DNA of 64,000 nt from an uncultured Porphyromonadaceae bacterium. Its GTDB lineage: Bacteria > Bacteroidota > Bacteroidia > Bacteroidales > Muribaculaceae. The notes under the pieces are model-generated. The model worked only from the letters and a program-made list of their open reading frames with translations. It ran no database searches and was not told where the DNA came from. The stretch covers positions 148,801-212,800 of the forward strand of contig CAMWNP010000001.1 in assembly GCA_947175645.1 (NCBI GenBank). Direction: 5' to 3'. A program made the position numbers and the translations under genes. Below, in pieces: positions 18,354-28,644 of the stretch (the first letter of the stretch is position 1; each line of letters starts with the position of its first letter).

Positions 18354-18391
18354 CTTTGAAATGAGCCGGTTCAAACCGGCTCATTTCAAAG
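18354..18391. terminator. long perfect hairpin downstream of clpB
   Basis: CTTTGAAATGAGCCGGTT and its perfect 18-base complement are separated by only CA. It lies 21 bases past the clpB stop on the minus strand, with a weak T run after it, and probably terminates clpB. Confidence 0.7.
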
Positions 18392-18412
18392 GGTAGGGTA
18401 TTGGTTCTGTTT

Positions 18413-21001
18413 TCAATTTCTGAAAATCAGTTCATCATCCTTCACATCAATAACGATGGGTTTGTCCTTCTCAACCTTTTGGGCAAGCATATCTTTGGCC
18501 AGTTGGTTAAGAACCAGACGGTGGATTGCTCTCTTAACCGGACGGGCACCGAATTCAGGATCGTAGCCTTCCTCGGCAAGATATTTGAGCGCGGCCGGAG
18601 TAATATTGAGTTCAACCCCGTTGGTTGCCAGCATCTTCTTGATACTCTTTATCTGCAGGCCAACGATTTCCTCAATCTCTTTCTCGTTAAGGGGAGTGAA
18701 CATGATAATCTCATCGATTCGGTTCAGGAACTCCGGTCGGATGGTCTGTTTGAGCATATCCAGAACTTCGTTCTTGGTCTTGTCAATGGTCTCTTCCTTA
18801 TTTTCATCGGTCATCTTGGCGAAGTTTTCGCGGATTAGATGTGAACCCATGTTTGTGGTCATGATGATGATAGTGTTCTTGAAGTTGACCAGACGGCCTT
18901 TATTGTCAGTCAGACGTCCATCGTCAAGAACCTGGAGAAGGATATTGAACACATCGGGATGTGCTTTCTCAATCTCATCGAACAGAACAACTGAGTAAGG
19001 TTTACGACGTACAGCCTCGGTCAACTGACCACCTTCATCATATCCGACATATCCCGGAGGCGCTCCGACAAGTCGGCTCACAGCGTGTTTCTCCTGATAT
19101 TCACTCATATCGATACGAGTCATCATATTCTCGTCATCGAACAGATATTCAGCGAGTGCCTTGGCAAGTTCGGTCTTACCAACACCGGTAGTACCCAGGA
19201 AGATGAATGAACCGATAGGACGACGGGGATCATTAAGTCCGGCACGGCTTCTGCGCACGGCATCTGCAATAGCGCGGATGGCCTCATCCTGACCTACCAC
19301 ACGGTTGTGGAGTTCTTCTTCCAGATGGAGCAGTTTCTCTTTCTCGCTCTGAACCATCTTGTTAACTGGGATTCCGGTCCAGCGTGAAACTACATCGGCA
19401 ATATCCTCGGCATCAACTTCTTCTTTGATGAGGGCTTTCTCGCCCTGCATCATTTTCAGTTGTTCCTGAATATTTTTGTTCTCATCTTCTTTCTGCTGAA
19501 TGCGTGAGTAACGTATTTCGGCAACCTTAGCGTAGTCGCCTTCACGTTCGGCACGTTCAGCATCGAAGTTGAGTTGTTCAATGTCAATCTTGTTCTGCTG
19601 AATCTTATTGATAAGTTCTTTCTCGGCTTTCCACTTGGCGGTGAATTCCTTTTCTTCCTCGCGCAGTTGAGCCAAATCCTTTTCAATCTCCTTGACATGT
19701 TCCTTATCGCCCTCACGTTTGATAGCCTCACGTTCAATCTCTTTTTGAGCGATCATGCGTGAAATCTCATCAAGAGCCTGGGGAACCGAGTCAATTTCCA
19801 GACGGAGTTTTGAGGCCGCCTCATCAACAAGGTCAATAGCCTTATCAGGGAGGAATCGGTCTGTTATGTAACGGACGGAAAGTTGTACGGCAGCGATAAT
19901 CGCCTCGTCACGGATACGTACCTTGTGGTGGTTCTCATAACGTTCTTTCAAACCGCGTAGGATAGCGATGGCACTTGTTTCGTCAGGTTCATTAACCATA
20001 ACCTTCTGGAAACGGCGCTCAAGAGCCTTGTCCTTCTCGAAATACTTCTGGTATTCATCAAGAGTTGTGGCACCGATGCTACGGAGTTCACCACGGGCAA
20101 GCGCAGGTTTGAGGATGTTTGCAGCATCCATTGCACCTTCACCTTTACCGGCACCGACAAGGGTGTGGATTTCATCGATAAAAAGGATAATCTCGCCATC
20201 ACTCTGAGTAACTTCGTTGACAATGGCTTTCAGACGTTCTTCAAATTCACCTTTATATTTGGCACCTGCGACAAGTGCCCCCATATCAAGGGAGAATATC
20301 TGCTTTGAGCGCAGGTTTTCGGGTACATCGCCTCTTACTATACGCTGTGCAAGACCTTCAGCAATGGCAGTCTTACCTGTACCCGGCTCACCAATGAGCA
20401 TAGGGTTGTTCTTGGTACGGCGGCTAAGAATCTGAAGTACACGGCGAATCTCATCATCACGACCGATGACGGGATCAAGTTTACCGCTGCGTGCACGCTC
20501 ATTGAGGTTAATGGCATATTTACTCAGTGCATTGTAGGTGTCCTCCGCACTCTGGTCAGTGGCTTTCTTTCCTTTACGGAGTTCGTTGATGGCCGCTTCA
20601 AGTTCTTTCTCGCTGAGCCCAGCATCCTTAAGGATGTTCGATGCCGGAGAATTTACCTGGAACAGAGCCATGAGAAGAGCCTCTATTGTAACGTATTCAT
20701 CACCTTGTTTTTTTGCGATGTCAAGTGCTTTCTGCAAAACATCGTTAGCCGTACGGCTAAGATAAGGTTCTCCACCACTAACTTTAGGGAGTGTGGAAAT
20801 TTCACGGTCAACTCTTTCTGCCACCACGGCAGGATTAGCGCCAATCTTCTGGAAAATGAATTTGATTAGTGCTTCACCCTCAGTCATGATGGCTTTCAGA
20901 ATGTGAACCGGCTCAATCTGCTGTTGTCCGGCGGCGCGGGTTATTTCCAGCGCTTTCTGAATCGCTTCCTGAGACTTGATAGTAAAACTGTTGAAATTCA
21001 T
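18413..21001 (-). CDS. clpB: ATP-dependent disaggregase ClpB
   Basis: 862 residues, the full ClpB length. A Clp N domain (repeat motifs around [11 protein letters not shown] and [11 protein letters not shown]) is followed by the first AAA+ module with [14 protein letters not shown] long coiled-coil middle domain rich in Glu, Lys and Arg spans about 400-520 and distinguishes ClpB from ClpA/ClpC. The second AAA+ module has [14 protein letters not shown]. ClpB pulls polypeptides from aggregates together with DnaK. The 190-base gap to dnaG is divergent and must hold both promoters; no clear TAnnTTTG box for clpB was found. Confidence 0.98.
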   Translation of the reverse strand: MNFNSFTIKSQEAIQKALEITRAAGQQQIEPVHILKAIMTEGEALIKFIFQKIGANPAVVAERVDREISTLPKVSGGEPYLSRTANDVLQKALDIAKKQGDEYVTIEALLMALFQVNSPASNILKDAGLSEKELEAAINELRKGKKATDQSAEDTYNALSKYAINLNERARSGKLDPVIGRDDEIRRVLQILSRRTKNNPMLIGEPGTGKTAIAEGLAQRIVRGDVPENLRSKQIFSLDMGALVAGAKYKGEFEERLKAIVNEVTQSDGEIILFIDEIHTLVGAGKGEGAMDAANILKPALARGELRSIGATTLDEYQKYFEKDKALERRFQKVMVNEPDETSAIAILRGLKERYENHHKVRIRDEAIIAAVQLSVRYITDRFLPDKAIDLVDEAASKLRLEIDSVPQALDEISRMIAQKEIEREAIKREGDKEHVKEIEKDLAQLREEEKEFTAKWKAEKELINKIQQNKIDIEQLNFDAERAEREGDYAKVAEIRYSRIQQKEDENKNIQEQLKMMQGEKALIKEEVDAEDIADVVSRWTGIPVNKMVQSEKEKLLHLEEELHNRVVGQDEAIRAIADAVRRSRAGLNDPRRPIGSFIFLGTTGVGKTELAKALAEYLFDDENMMTRIDMSEYQEKHAVSRLVGAPPGYVGYDEGGQLTEAVRRKPYSVVLFDEIEKAHPDVFNILLQVLDDGRLTDNKGRLVNFKNTIIIMTTNMGSHLIRENFAKMTDENKEETIDKTKNEVLDMLKQTIRPEFLNRIDEIIMFTPLNEKEIEEIVGLQIKSIKKMLATNGVELNITPAALKYLAEEGYDPEFGARPVKRAIHRLVLNQLAKDMLAQKVEKDKPIVIDVKDDELIFRN

Positions 21002-21174
21002 AATATCTTTGTTTAATGTTATAACTACAATTTTAACAAAATGTAAAGAAAAAGGTTTAAGTATTAAGTAGAAGTTGATAATATAAACTATTTTCTACAT
21101 CTGCTTATAATGCAAATTCCGTACCAAAATCCCTTTTGCGCCATATATTATTTCATTTTTTTGATTTTTATCCT

Positions 21175-21182
21175 TATCTTTG
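21175..21182 (+). promoter_or_regulatory. possible -7 element of dnaG
   Basis: TATCTTTG matches TAnnTTTG but lies only 9 bases before the dnaG ATG, with no good -33 box. If used, the mRNA would be nearly leaderless. It may be a chance match. Confidence 0.3.
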
Positions 21183-21191
21183 TATTTTGAT

Positions 21192-23444
21192 ATGGGAAGA
21201 ATAGATCAGGAAACTGTCCAGCGAATACTCGACGCCGCAGATATTGTGGATGTTGTCAGTGACTTCGTCAGCCTTAAAAGGCGGGGAGCCAACTATATTG
21301 GTCTTTGTCCCTTCCATAATGAAAGGACTCCTTCATTCTCGGTGTCAAAGTCAAAAGGGATCTGCAAGTGTTTCAGTTGTGGTAAAGGCGGATCTGCAGT
21401 GAATTTCATCATGCAGTTGGAGCAGATGTCATATCAGGAGGCACTGCGTTATCTTGCCAAGAAATACAATATCGAGATCAAGGAACGTGAACTGACAGAC
21501 AAGGAAAGGGAGACGGCATCCGAACGCGAGGCCCTCTTTGCTGTCAATGAGTTCGCCCTCAATCACTTTGAACATAATCTCCTTGAAACAACAGAAGGTG
21601 TTAACGTGGGATTAGCGTATTTCCGTGAACGCGGATTGAGCGATGCCATGATAAAGAAATTCCGACTCGGGTACTCGCTTGACAAACGTGATGATCTTCT
21701 TCAGGAGGCACTCAAAAAAGGTTACAGAGAAGAGAATCTATTGACAACAGGACTGATAGGAAGATCTGAAAAAGGTGAGTTTTACGACCGTTTCCGCGGG
21801 CGTGTCATCTATCCTGTCTTTTCCATATCCGGGAAAGTGGTTGCATTCGGCGGACGTATCCTCAGAAAAGATAAACCCGGTGGAAAATATGTGAATTCAC
21901 CTGAGTCGGTGATTTACAGCAAGAGCCGGGAACTCTACGGACTGTATCAGGCCAAACCTGCCATTGTGAAAAAGAATAAGTGCATAATGGTTGAAGGTTA
22001 CATGGATGTGATTTCCATGCATCAGAGTGGAATAGAGAATGTGGTTGCTTCATCAGGCACTTCGCTGACGGAGGGGCAGATTCGCCTATTACACAGGTTT
22101 ACTGATAATGTGACAGTAATATATGACAGCGATGCGGCCGGCATCAAGGCATCGCTTCGTGGTATTGATATGCTTTTAGCAGAGGGACTGAATGTGAAAG
22201 TCCTTCAGTTGCCGGAAGGTGATGACCCGGACTCATTCGCCCAGAATCACTCCTCTTCAGAGGTAGAGGCGTATCTTGAGAAAAATGAGGTGGATTTCGT
22301 CAAGTTCAAGATGAACATTCTGCTTGACGGAGTAGGGGATGACCCCATAAAGTGGTCGAGAGTAACTTCTGATATTGTAAGGTCCATAGCGGTAATTCCG
22401 GATGATATCTCCCGTAATGCCTATATCAAAGAGTGCTGCTATGCACTTGGTGTCGATGAGAAAATCCTCCTTAATGAAGTGGGAAAGAGCAGGGTTGCTA
22501 TACGGGAGCAGGAATTCAAGCGCCAGCAACAGGATAAAACAAGAGCAGCCCATGCGACAGTTCCGGAAGCCGTATCCGGGTCAGAAACTCCGGAGGTTCA
22601 GCAGGAAAAATCTACTGATGGTCAGGATGCAGAATACATTGTTTCAGCGGATTTAAGAAAGAATACAGACCGAAGTGCCATATTAGAGCCCTTTGAAAAG
22701 CAGGTGTTGCGCTATGTACTGAAATATGGGATGCTTACTCTTTTTGATGAGGAGGAAGATGGCATCAGCCAGCCGGTAAATGTGATGGATTTCGTTGAGT
22801 CAGAAATGGCAGCCGATGAAATACGTTTCACCGTTCCTGCCTATGGACGTTTGTTCAGTATGGCACTCGCTCTCCGTGACAGGTTTATGCAGGATTATTC
22901 ATCAGCGAGGGATAGAGCCATGCAGAAGCGAAGTGAAGCATGGACTTCCGGCGAGGAAAAAATAAGGTCGGAGGCTACCGGTATGGATGATATAATACAG
23001 AGAGAGAAGCATTTGACCGAGGAATGTGAGGAAATCATGAATCAATACATGCATGATTTTGCACAAAACTATGTTGAGCGGATTCTATCTTCATCAGATG
23101 ATGATGAAGCACGAACCATAACAGCCGAACTTGTAATGGAGAAACATCAGTTAAGCAAAATCCATACAAAATTCGCACATGTTGAAAGTGAACAGGAGCA
23201 GTTGGGGCAGTTGTTGCCACGAGCGTTATTTGAACTGAAAAATGCCATCCTTCTGTGTGATATCAATGATCTGCAGGATGAACTTAAAAAAGAGTATTCT
23301 TCCCAATCTCCTGACGGTGAGAGAATTATGGATATAATGAACGGTCTTGGCCGTATGTTGCAACTCAGGGCGGAATTTGCAAAGCGCATGGGAGAACGTG
23401 TTGTGACTCCCGGAGTGTCAAAAGTCAGATCTCGCAGGATTTAG
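21192..23444 (+). CDS. dnaG: DNA primase DnaG
   Basis: 750 residues from ATG at 21192. An in-frame TTG at 21180 is less likely, since family members begin close to (M)xxIDQxTVxRIL as this ATG does. The CHC2 zinc finger has Cys39, His42, Cys60 and Cys63 (CPFH, CKCFSCGKGG). The TOPRIM core shows MVEGYMDVISMHQSG and DSDAAG. The C-terminal third is the variable helicase-interaction region. DnaG makes RNA primers at the fork. The stop TAG is formed at the junction with an inserted repeat (TA from the target, G from the element), and the coding sequence appears intact. Confidence 0.97.
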   Translation: MGRIDQETVQRILDAADIVDVVSDFVSLKRRGANYIGLCPFHNERTPSFSVSKSKGICKCFSCGKGGSAVNFIMQLEQMSYQEALRYLAKKYNIEIKERELTDKERETASEREALFAVNEFALNHFEHNLLETTEGVNVGLAYFRERGLSDAMIKKFRLGYSLDKRDDLLQEALKKGYREENLLTTGLIGRSEKGEFYDRFRGRVIYPVFSISGKVVAFGGRILRKDKPGGKYVNSPESVIYSKSRELYGLYQAKPAIVKKNKCIMVEGYMDVISMHQSGIENVVASSGTSLTEGQIRLLHRFTDNVTVIYDSDAAGIKASLRGIDMLLAEGLNVKVLQLPEGDDPDSFAQNHSSSEVEAYLEKNEVDFVKFKMNILLDGVGDDPIKWSRVTSDIVRSIAVIPDDISRNAYIKECCYALGVDEKILLNEVGKSRVAIREQEFKRQQQDKTRAAHATVPEAVSGSETPEVQQEKSTDGQDAEYIVSADLRKNTDRSAILEPFEKQVLRYVLKYGMLTLFDEEEDGISQPVNVMDFVESEMAADEIRFTVPAYGRLFSMALALRDRFMQDYSSARDRAMQKRSEAWTSGEEKIRSEATGMDDIIQREKHLTEECEEIMNQYMHDFAQNYVERILSSSDDDEARTITAELVMEKHQLSKIHTKFAHVESEQEQLGQLLPRALFELKNAILLCDINDLQDELKKEYSSQSPDGERIMDIMNGLGRMLQLRAEFAKRMGERVVTPGVSKVRSRRI

Positions 23445-23757
23445 ACCCGGTTCCCCAATATTTGTTAATACTGAGGCGGCCAATGGTAACTCATGCCACG
23501 GATAAGTAAGAATAATGATATGTAAGGATTTATATCCCAATTTATCCTGACATGTTGCAAATGATTAAATTCATATAACCGAATTTTGGCACTTGTAATT
23601 GTGTACTGTGGCAAAAAGTTACCTTACCACCGCATCTCACCGGCGCTTTTTTCCTTGTTCTTCAGTCACGTAACTACGGCTACGCTCCTTCATCACAAGC
23701 CAAAAAACTCTCGGCGATATGCCTCCTCAGTATTAACAAATATTGGGGAACCGGGTC
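23444..23757. mobile_element. 314-base MITE-like element with 33-base inverted repeats
   Basis: Perfect 33-base terminal inverted repeats begin GACCCGGTTCCCC and end CTGAGG. They are flanked by the direct repeat TTA (23441-23443 and 23758-23760), consistent with transposition and a 3-base target duplication. It encodes no transposase. Inside, GGTAACT...GCCAC (from 23485) matches the complement of a segment at about 23607-23624. A palindrome of about 95 bases (about 23625-23725) can fold with CACGTAACTACGGCTACG near its tip. It lies between convergent dnaG and helicase genes and fills the gap 23445-23801. Confidence 0.75.
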
Positions 23758-23801
23758 TTAGATTGCAGAATATTTTATACTCCCTCAGAAATATTAGAGG
23801 T

Positions 23802-25805
23802 TCATTTCTTTTTGCGACGCAGTTTTGACGCTAACGCCTTGTATTTTTTTGATTCACCTTTTTCACCTACGCGCAGATAAATCTCAGCGATATAATCGTA
23901 AGGTTCAGGGTTGTCAGGCACAAGATTAACCGCTGTCAGGAATGTGTCAAGAGCCTGAAATAAAGAGTCGGAAGAAAGGGCAAGTTTTCCCAATATTAAT
24001 CTTGCTTCAAAATTGTCCGGTTCGGTTTTGACTGCTTTTTCGGCAAGGGAAATTGCAGCGTCAAATTCACCAATATCAAACAAAAGTTTTGATTTCTCAA
24101 TCAAAGCATCCACAAAATCAGGATATATGGAGATTGCCTTGTTGAAATTCTTAATGGCCGGTTCGGGACCGTTTCCTGTTTTCAGACATAACCTGCCCAT
24201 TGTAAGATATTCTTCTGCCAGGGTCCTGAGAGTAGTTTTAATGTCCGCTATTTCACTTTTAAGTTTAACGATTTCATCTTTTTGCTGAGATATTACGCTG
24301 AGTTTCTGCTTGATGTAACGTTTTACAACCGGGTTGTCGAGGCGGTATTCAACTGCGGAACCCTCGATAAGATTGTCGATTGCGTGATTGATATCCCCCT
24401 TATTCCAGTTCTTCGCCGCCAACCTGAACAGTTCCTTAACATGTGCTTCTTCGATAGCGCTTTTGAACAGCGTATCGGAATTAAAACGGTTACTGAAACT
24501 AACTATTGCAGGGTTTACAAACATATCCCGCTGATTGACAGTGGAACGAAGTGTCAAACCTTCCAGAGAACGGCAACGGCTTAGAGCCACATAAGTCTGT
24601 CCTCCGGAAAATGCACCCCTGCCCATGTCAATAATAACATTGTTGAAGGTAAGACCCTGACTTTTGTGGATAGTCAGTGCCCAGGCAAGACGTAGAGGAT
24701 ACTGTGTATATGAACCCAGTTCAACCTCGGTTATTTTTTTCGTATCCTCATCGTAGTCATATCGGATATTTGACCAGCGTTCCGGTTCGAGAATATGACG
24801 GTCGCCTGATTCAAGTTCTATTTCAAGTGAATCTGCCGAAGCACTATAAACCTTTCCCAATGTACCGTTGACCCAGCGGTGATCCTTGTCGTTCTTTATA
24901 AATACAACCTGGGCTCCCACTTTCAACTGGAGTTCCATGGGAGTGGGTAGTGCAGTTTCCGGGAACTCTCCGGTAACCACACCGAGATATGTCATAACCG
25001 GGGATTTTAATAGATTGAGGTGATGGTCATTGATGGAATCAACCATGTCACGATGTGTTGCGAGAGTCATGACGAAATCACCTTTTGACGGAGTTGTATC
25101 CTGTTGAAGATGAGAGTTAAGAAGCCGGATATCTTCACGTGTAGGCACGCCGGCTCTTACACGGTCAAGAAGAGATATGAAAAGAGGGTCATTCTGACGG
25201 TATATCTTCTTCAGTTCGATGGGTATTACACTGAACTCCTTGAACACATTGGCTGAGAAGAAGAAAGAATTGTCATAATATTTCCGTATTATGTCACGTG
25301 TCTCGGTTTGAACAACCGGTTCAAGTTGGAATATATCACCAACAAGGAGCATTTGCTTTCCCCCGAACGGCTCACGTCGCTTTCCCGTGTAAAATCTGAG
25401 CAGTTTGTCAATAAAGTCTATAGTATCAGCCCTGACCATTGAAATTTCATCGATGATTATAAGGTCAAGTTCCCTGAGAAGTCTCACAAAGTCGCCTGAA
25501 TATTTCATTCGTTCCCTCAGATAACGTATACTAAAATCGGGATCATCAGGCATTACAGGCTTGAATGGCAGTTTAAAGAACGAATGAAGAGTGACTCCAC
25601 CTGCATTTACGGCCGCGATCCCTGTAGGTGCGAGTACGACATATTTCTTCTTTGTGTTTTCAGTGATATAACGTAGAAACGTTGATTTACCCGCACCTGC
25701 TTTTCCGGTAAGAAACACGCTTCGGTTAGTGTGGGATATCAGTTCCCACACTTTCTGAAACTCCTTGTTATCAAGGTCAATATTTTCAGAATTACCAGAA
25801 CTCAT
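23802..25805 (-). CDS. Pif1-like superfamily-1 helicase with C-terminal TPRs
   Basis: 667 residues. Helicase motifs in order: Walker A LTGKAGAGKSTFLRY at about 33-47, GIAAVNAGGVTLHSFF, DEISMVRADTIDFID (motif II) and GDIFQLEPV. A UvrD-C-2-type motif follows: LAWALTIHKSQGLTF and YVALSRCRSLEGL. This is the Pif1/RecD2-like arrangement common in Bacteroidota. Residues 540-660 carry tetratricopeptide repeats (AIKNFNKAISIYPDFVDAL, AISLAEKAVKTEPDNFEAR). It probably unwinds DNA 5' to 3'. The TPR tail suggests a protein partner. It starts 8 bases after the RNA helicase gene, in one operon. Confidence 0.88.
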   Translation of the reverse strand: MSSGNSENIDLDNKEFQKVWELISHTNRSVFLTGKAGAGKSTFLRYITENTKKKYVVLAPTGIAAVNAGGVTLHSFFKLPFKPVMPDDPDFSIRYLRERMKYSGDFVRLLRELDLIIIDEISMVRADTIDFIDKLLRFYTGKRREPFGGKQMLLVGDIFQLEPVVQTETRDIIRKYYDNSFFFSANVFKEFSVIPIELKKIYRQNDPLFISLLDRVRAGVPTREDIRLLNSHLQQDTTPSKGDFVMTLATHRDMVDSINDHHLNLLKSPVMTYLGVVTGEFPETALPTPMELQLKVGAQVVFIKNDKDHRWVNGTLGKVYSASADSLEIELESGDRHILEPERWSNIRYDYDEDTKKITEVELGSYTQYPLRLAWALTIHKSQGLTFNNVIIDMGRGAFSGGQTYVALSRCRSLEGLTLRSTVNQRDMFVNPAIVSFSNRFNSDTLFKSAIEEAHVKELFRLAAKNWNKGDINHAIDNLIEGSAVEYRLDNPVVKRYIKQKLSVISQQKDEIVKLKSEIADIKTTLRTLAEEYLTMGRLCLKTGNGPEPAIKNFNKAISIYPDFVDALIEKSKLLFDIGEFDAAISLAEKAVKTEPDNFEARLILGKLALSSDSLFQALDTFLTAVNLVPDNPEPYDYIAEIYLRVGEKGESKKYKALASKLRRKKK

Positions 25806-25813
25806 TCTTTCGG

Positions 25814-27097
25814 TTACTGTTTGGTGTTTTTATCAGCATTGCTTTTTCCGGAGCGATTCCGGAATCCGTTTCTACGCCCTGGCTTAGGTCTGTTACCAGC
25901 CTTAGAGCGATTGCTCCATTTTTTTCTGCTTTTGGACGGAGTGGGCGGATAAGCGGGTGATTCACCCATTCCTTCAGGAAGAGCCGGCTTAAGTATTTCG
26001 GTTTCAAGCAACTGTTCAATCCGTTGGAATCTGATTCTGTCACGTTCGCTGATAAAAGTAACCGCCTTTCCTGAGTTATTGGCACGTGCAGTTCTTCCCA
26101 CACGGTGGACGTATTCTTCCGGTTCAGCGGGAACATCGTAGTTAATGACGAGTTCAATATCATCAATGTCGATACCACGGGAGATGATATTTGTGGCAAT
26201 TAAAATATCAATTTTACCGGTGGTGAACCGGTGCATAATGTCGTCCCTGCGCTCCTGTTCAAGATCGGAGTGCATTTCGGCAACCTTATATTTGCTTTTG
26301 CGCATTTGAAGCGCAAGTTCCTTCACTTTAAGTTTTGATGATGCAAATACGATAACTCTCTGATGCGTTACGGAGTCAAGTATGTGACAAAGCATAGCCG
26401 GCTTGAAATTCTCATATATAAGATAAGCGGACTGTTCAATTTTTTCGGCCGGTTTGCTAACGGCAATTTTTATTTCCTCCGGCTGATAAAGTATTGACCC
26501 TGCAAGTTGTTTGATTTTCGGAGGCATGGTTGCAGAGAAGAGGAGTGTCTGACGATTTTTGGGCAACTTATTGACAATCTGCATGATGTCATCATAGAAA
26601 CCCATATCAAGCATACGGTCAGCCTCGTCAAGAATCAACACTTCAACATCGTTCAGATTGACGTACCCCATCTGGATATGGGCGATAAGACGCCCCGGAG
26701 TGGCAATTACAACATCTGCACCCTGTTTGAGTCCGTTTTGCTGGATTGCAAACGTTTTTCCATCAGTTCCGCCATAAATCGGAACACTACTGACGGGTAG
26801 AAAGTAACTGAATCCTTCCATCTGAACGTCGATCTGACGGGCAAGTTCTCGAGTGGGTGCCATGATGATGCACTTAATGGAATTGCTGTTATCCTTGTTG
26901 TAAGCCAGATAGTCAATTACCGGAAGTAAGTAAGCGGCTGTCTTTCCTGTTCCGGTCTGCGCTATGGCTATAAGGTCTTTTCCTTCAGTTATCACAGGTA
27001 TAGCCTGTTCCTGAATTGGTGTGCATTCTTCAAAATGCATCGCATCAAGTGCATCAAGTATTTCGTTGCTTAAATCGAGTTCTTCAAATTTCGTCAT
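25814..27097 (-). CDS. DEAD-box ATP-dependent RNA helicase (RhlE-like)
   Basis: 427 residues from ATG at 27097. A TTG 24 bases further upstream is also open, but the family normally begins at MTKFEEL-type sequence. Motifs: Q motif TPIQEQAIPVI, AQTGTGKTAAYLLPV, PTRELARQ, DEADRMLDMGF, SAT, ARGID-type SRGIDIDDIELVINYD, and HRVGRTARA. The tail (about 375-427) is basic and low-complexity (KSRKKWSNRSKAG, RPKPGRRNGFRNRSGK), as in RhlE. It remodels RNA in ribosome assembly or decay. It leads a two-gene operon with the Pif1-like helicase. Confidence 0.94.
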   Translation of the reverse strand: MTKFEELDLSNEILDALDAMHFEECTPIQEQAIPVITEGKDLIAIAQTGTGKTAAYLLPVIDYLAYNKDNSNSIKCIIMAPTRELARQIDVQMEGFSYFLPVSSVPIYGGTDGKTFAIQQNGLKQGADVVIATPGRLIAHIQMGYVNLNDVEVLILDEADRMLDMGFYDDIMQIVNKLPKNRQTLLFSATMPPKIKQLAGSILYQPEEIKIAVSKPAEKIEQSAYLIYENFKPAMLCHILDSVTHQRVIVFASSKLKVKELALQMRKSKYKVAEMHSDLEQERRDDIMHRFTTGKIDILIATNIISRGIDIDDIELVINYDVPAEPEEYVHRVGRTARANNSGKAVTFISERDRIRFQRIEQLLETEILKPALPEGMGESPAYPPTPSKSRKKWSNRSKAGNRPKPGRRNGFRNRSGKSNADKNTKQ

Positions 27098-27267
27098 TTC
27101 TGATATGCTTATGCCTTTCAACAGAATCTTTCCCGGAGGACATCGGCTGATGTGTTTTTTTTGTTCAGAAACAAGATGTGTTGAAAATTTATTGCAAATT
27201 TACGGAATTTTCCATTTTATTTTAGTATAATTGCAGTGAAAAATAGTTTTGATAATATAAATGTAGT

Positions 27268-28644
27268 ATGGGAAAGTTCAGCACATTTGCGGATAAGGTT
27301 ACTTCATGGCTAAAAGAGTATTTGAATGTCAGTGAAGATCTGTTACCACAACCGGATATTGAAGAAAGTATCCGTAGCGGAGTAGTATTCAAGGGTAGTC
27401 AGTTGCTCACGCTTGTGTTTGCCATAGGAGTGGCATCGGTAGGTCTGAACGCCAACAGTATTCCCGTAATAATCGGTGCCATGCTCATTTCCCCGCTTAT
27501 GGGTCCGATAATAGGGATGGGACTTGCTATAGGAATAGAGGACTTTGAACTACTAAAGAAAGGTTTGCTCAATATCGGGCTTGCCGTATTAGGTTCATTG
27601 TTGGCATCGGCATTATATTTCACAGTTTCACCACAGTTTGAGGAGTCAAGTCAGTTGCTGGCCCGTACCACCCCTTCGTTCTATGACATCCTGATAGCGT
27701 TGTTCGGCGGAGCGGCAGGAATCCTTAGTATTGCGGTGAAAAATAAGGGACAGGTGCTTCCAGGAGTTGCCATCGCCACGTCACTTATGCCTCCATTGTG
27801 TACCGCCGGATATGGAATTGCAACCATGCAGGCAGATTTCTTCTTCGGTGCATTATATCTGTTCTTCACCAACATGATATTCATAATGTTCGCAACATGG
27901 GCCGGAGTAAAACTGATGAGACTAAAGAAAGTAGAAACCGGTGTTTCTACCCGATACCATAAGGTTAAACTCATTCTGTATGCTGCCGTGACATTTACCA
28001 TAGGTATGAGTGCTTTTCTGTCGTTCAGAATGTTCAGTAAACGAATATTTACTGTAAAGGCATCGGAATTCGTGGAACAGCAGATGGTGTTCCCAAATAC
28101 ACAGGTTCTCAACTATAAAGTGCTGTTTCAGAATGGCAAACGTATCATTGATGTGAATCTTATCGGTGCAGAATTACCAAAGGATTCATTGCAGTTGGCG
28201 ATGATGAACAAACTTGATTCATGTGGACTTGCCGGCACTGTGCTTAACATACGGCAGGGTGTGACAGTGGGAAACAACTCAGGAGTCACCGATCATGCTG
28301 ATTTTGCTCAATTTTTCAATGACCTTCAGATTAAACTTACTGATTCACGCGAAGAAGTTGACTCGCTCAAACGGGTGATCAATGAGGGTGATGGCAAGCA
28401 ATCAATGGAGATACTTAAGGAAATCAGAGTATTGTTTCCTACTGTCAGGAATATTGCGGTAAGTAAAATGTATCTTGGAAGTACGGAGGGTAACGAATCC
28501 ATAGACACTGTAAATGTGGCCTTTATCAGTAGTTCAGGGCAGATGGGAACTTCAGAAGAGAAGAAACTTAAAGAGTACCTTGAGGTACGCCTTGACAGGT
28601 CAGATGTTCACCTGATGGTCAATCCGTCAGGGTTCCCCTGGTAA
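27268..28644 (+). CDS. DUF389-family membrane protein
   Basis: 458 residues. Residues about 40-265 hold six or so hydrophobic helices with the DUF389 signatures IPVIIGAMLISPLMGPIIGM and GVAIATSLMPPLCTAGYGIA. A soluble C-terminal region of about 190 residues (FVEQQMVFPNTQVLNYKVLF onward) follows. Members are integral membrane proteins of unknown or debated transport role. The 3' end overlaps the convergent gene at 28619 by 26 bases, so the two messages share complementary ends. Confidence 0.88.
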   Translation: MGKFSTFADKVTSWLKEYLNVSEDLLPQPDIEESIRSGVVFKGSQLLTLVFAIGVASVGLNANSIPVIIGAMLISPLMGPIIGMGLAIGIEDFELLKKGLLNIGLAVLGSLLASALYFTVSPQFEESSQLLARTTPSFYDILIALFGGAAGILSIAVKNKGQVLPGVAIATSLMPPLCTAGYGIATMQADFFFGALYLFFTNMIFIMFATWAGVKLMRLKKVETGVSTRYHKVKLILYAAVTFTIGMSAFLSFRMFSKRIFTVKASEFVEQQMVFPNTQVLNYKVLFQNGKRIIDVNLIGAELPKDSLQLAMMNKLDSCGLAGTVLNIRQGVTVGNNSGVTDHADFAQFFNDLQIKLTDSREEVDSLKRVINEGDGKQSMEILKEIRVLFPTVRNIAVSKMYLGSTEGNESIDTVNVAFISSSGQMGTSEEKKLKEYLEVRLDRSDVHLMVNPSGFPW

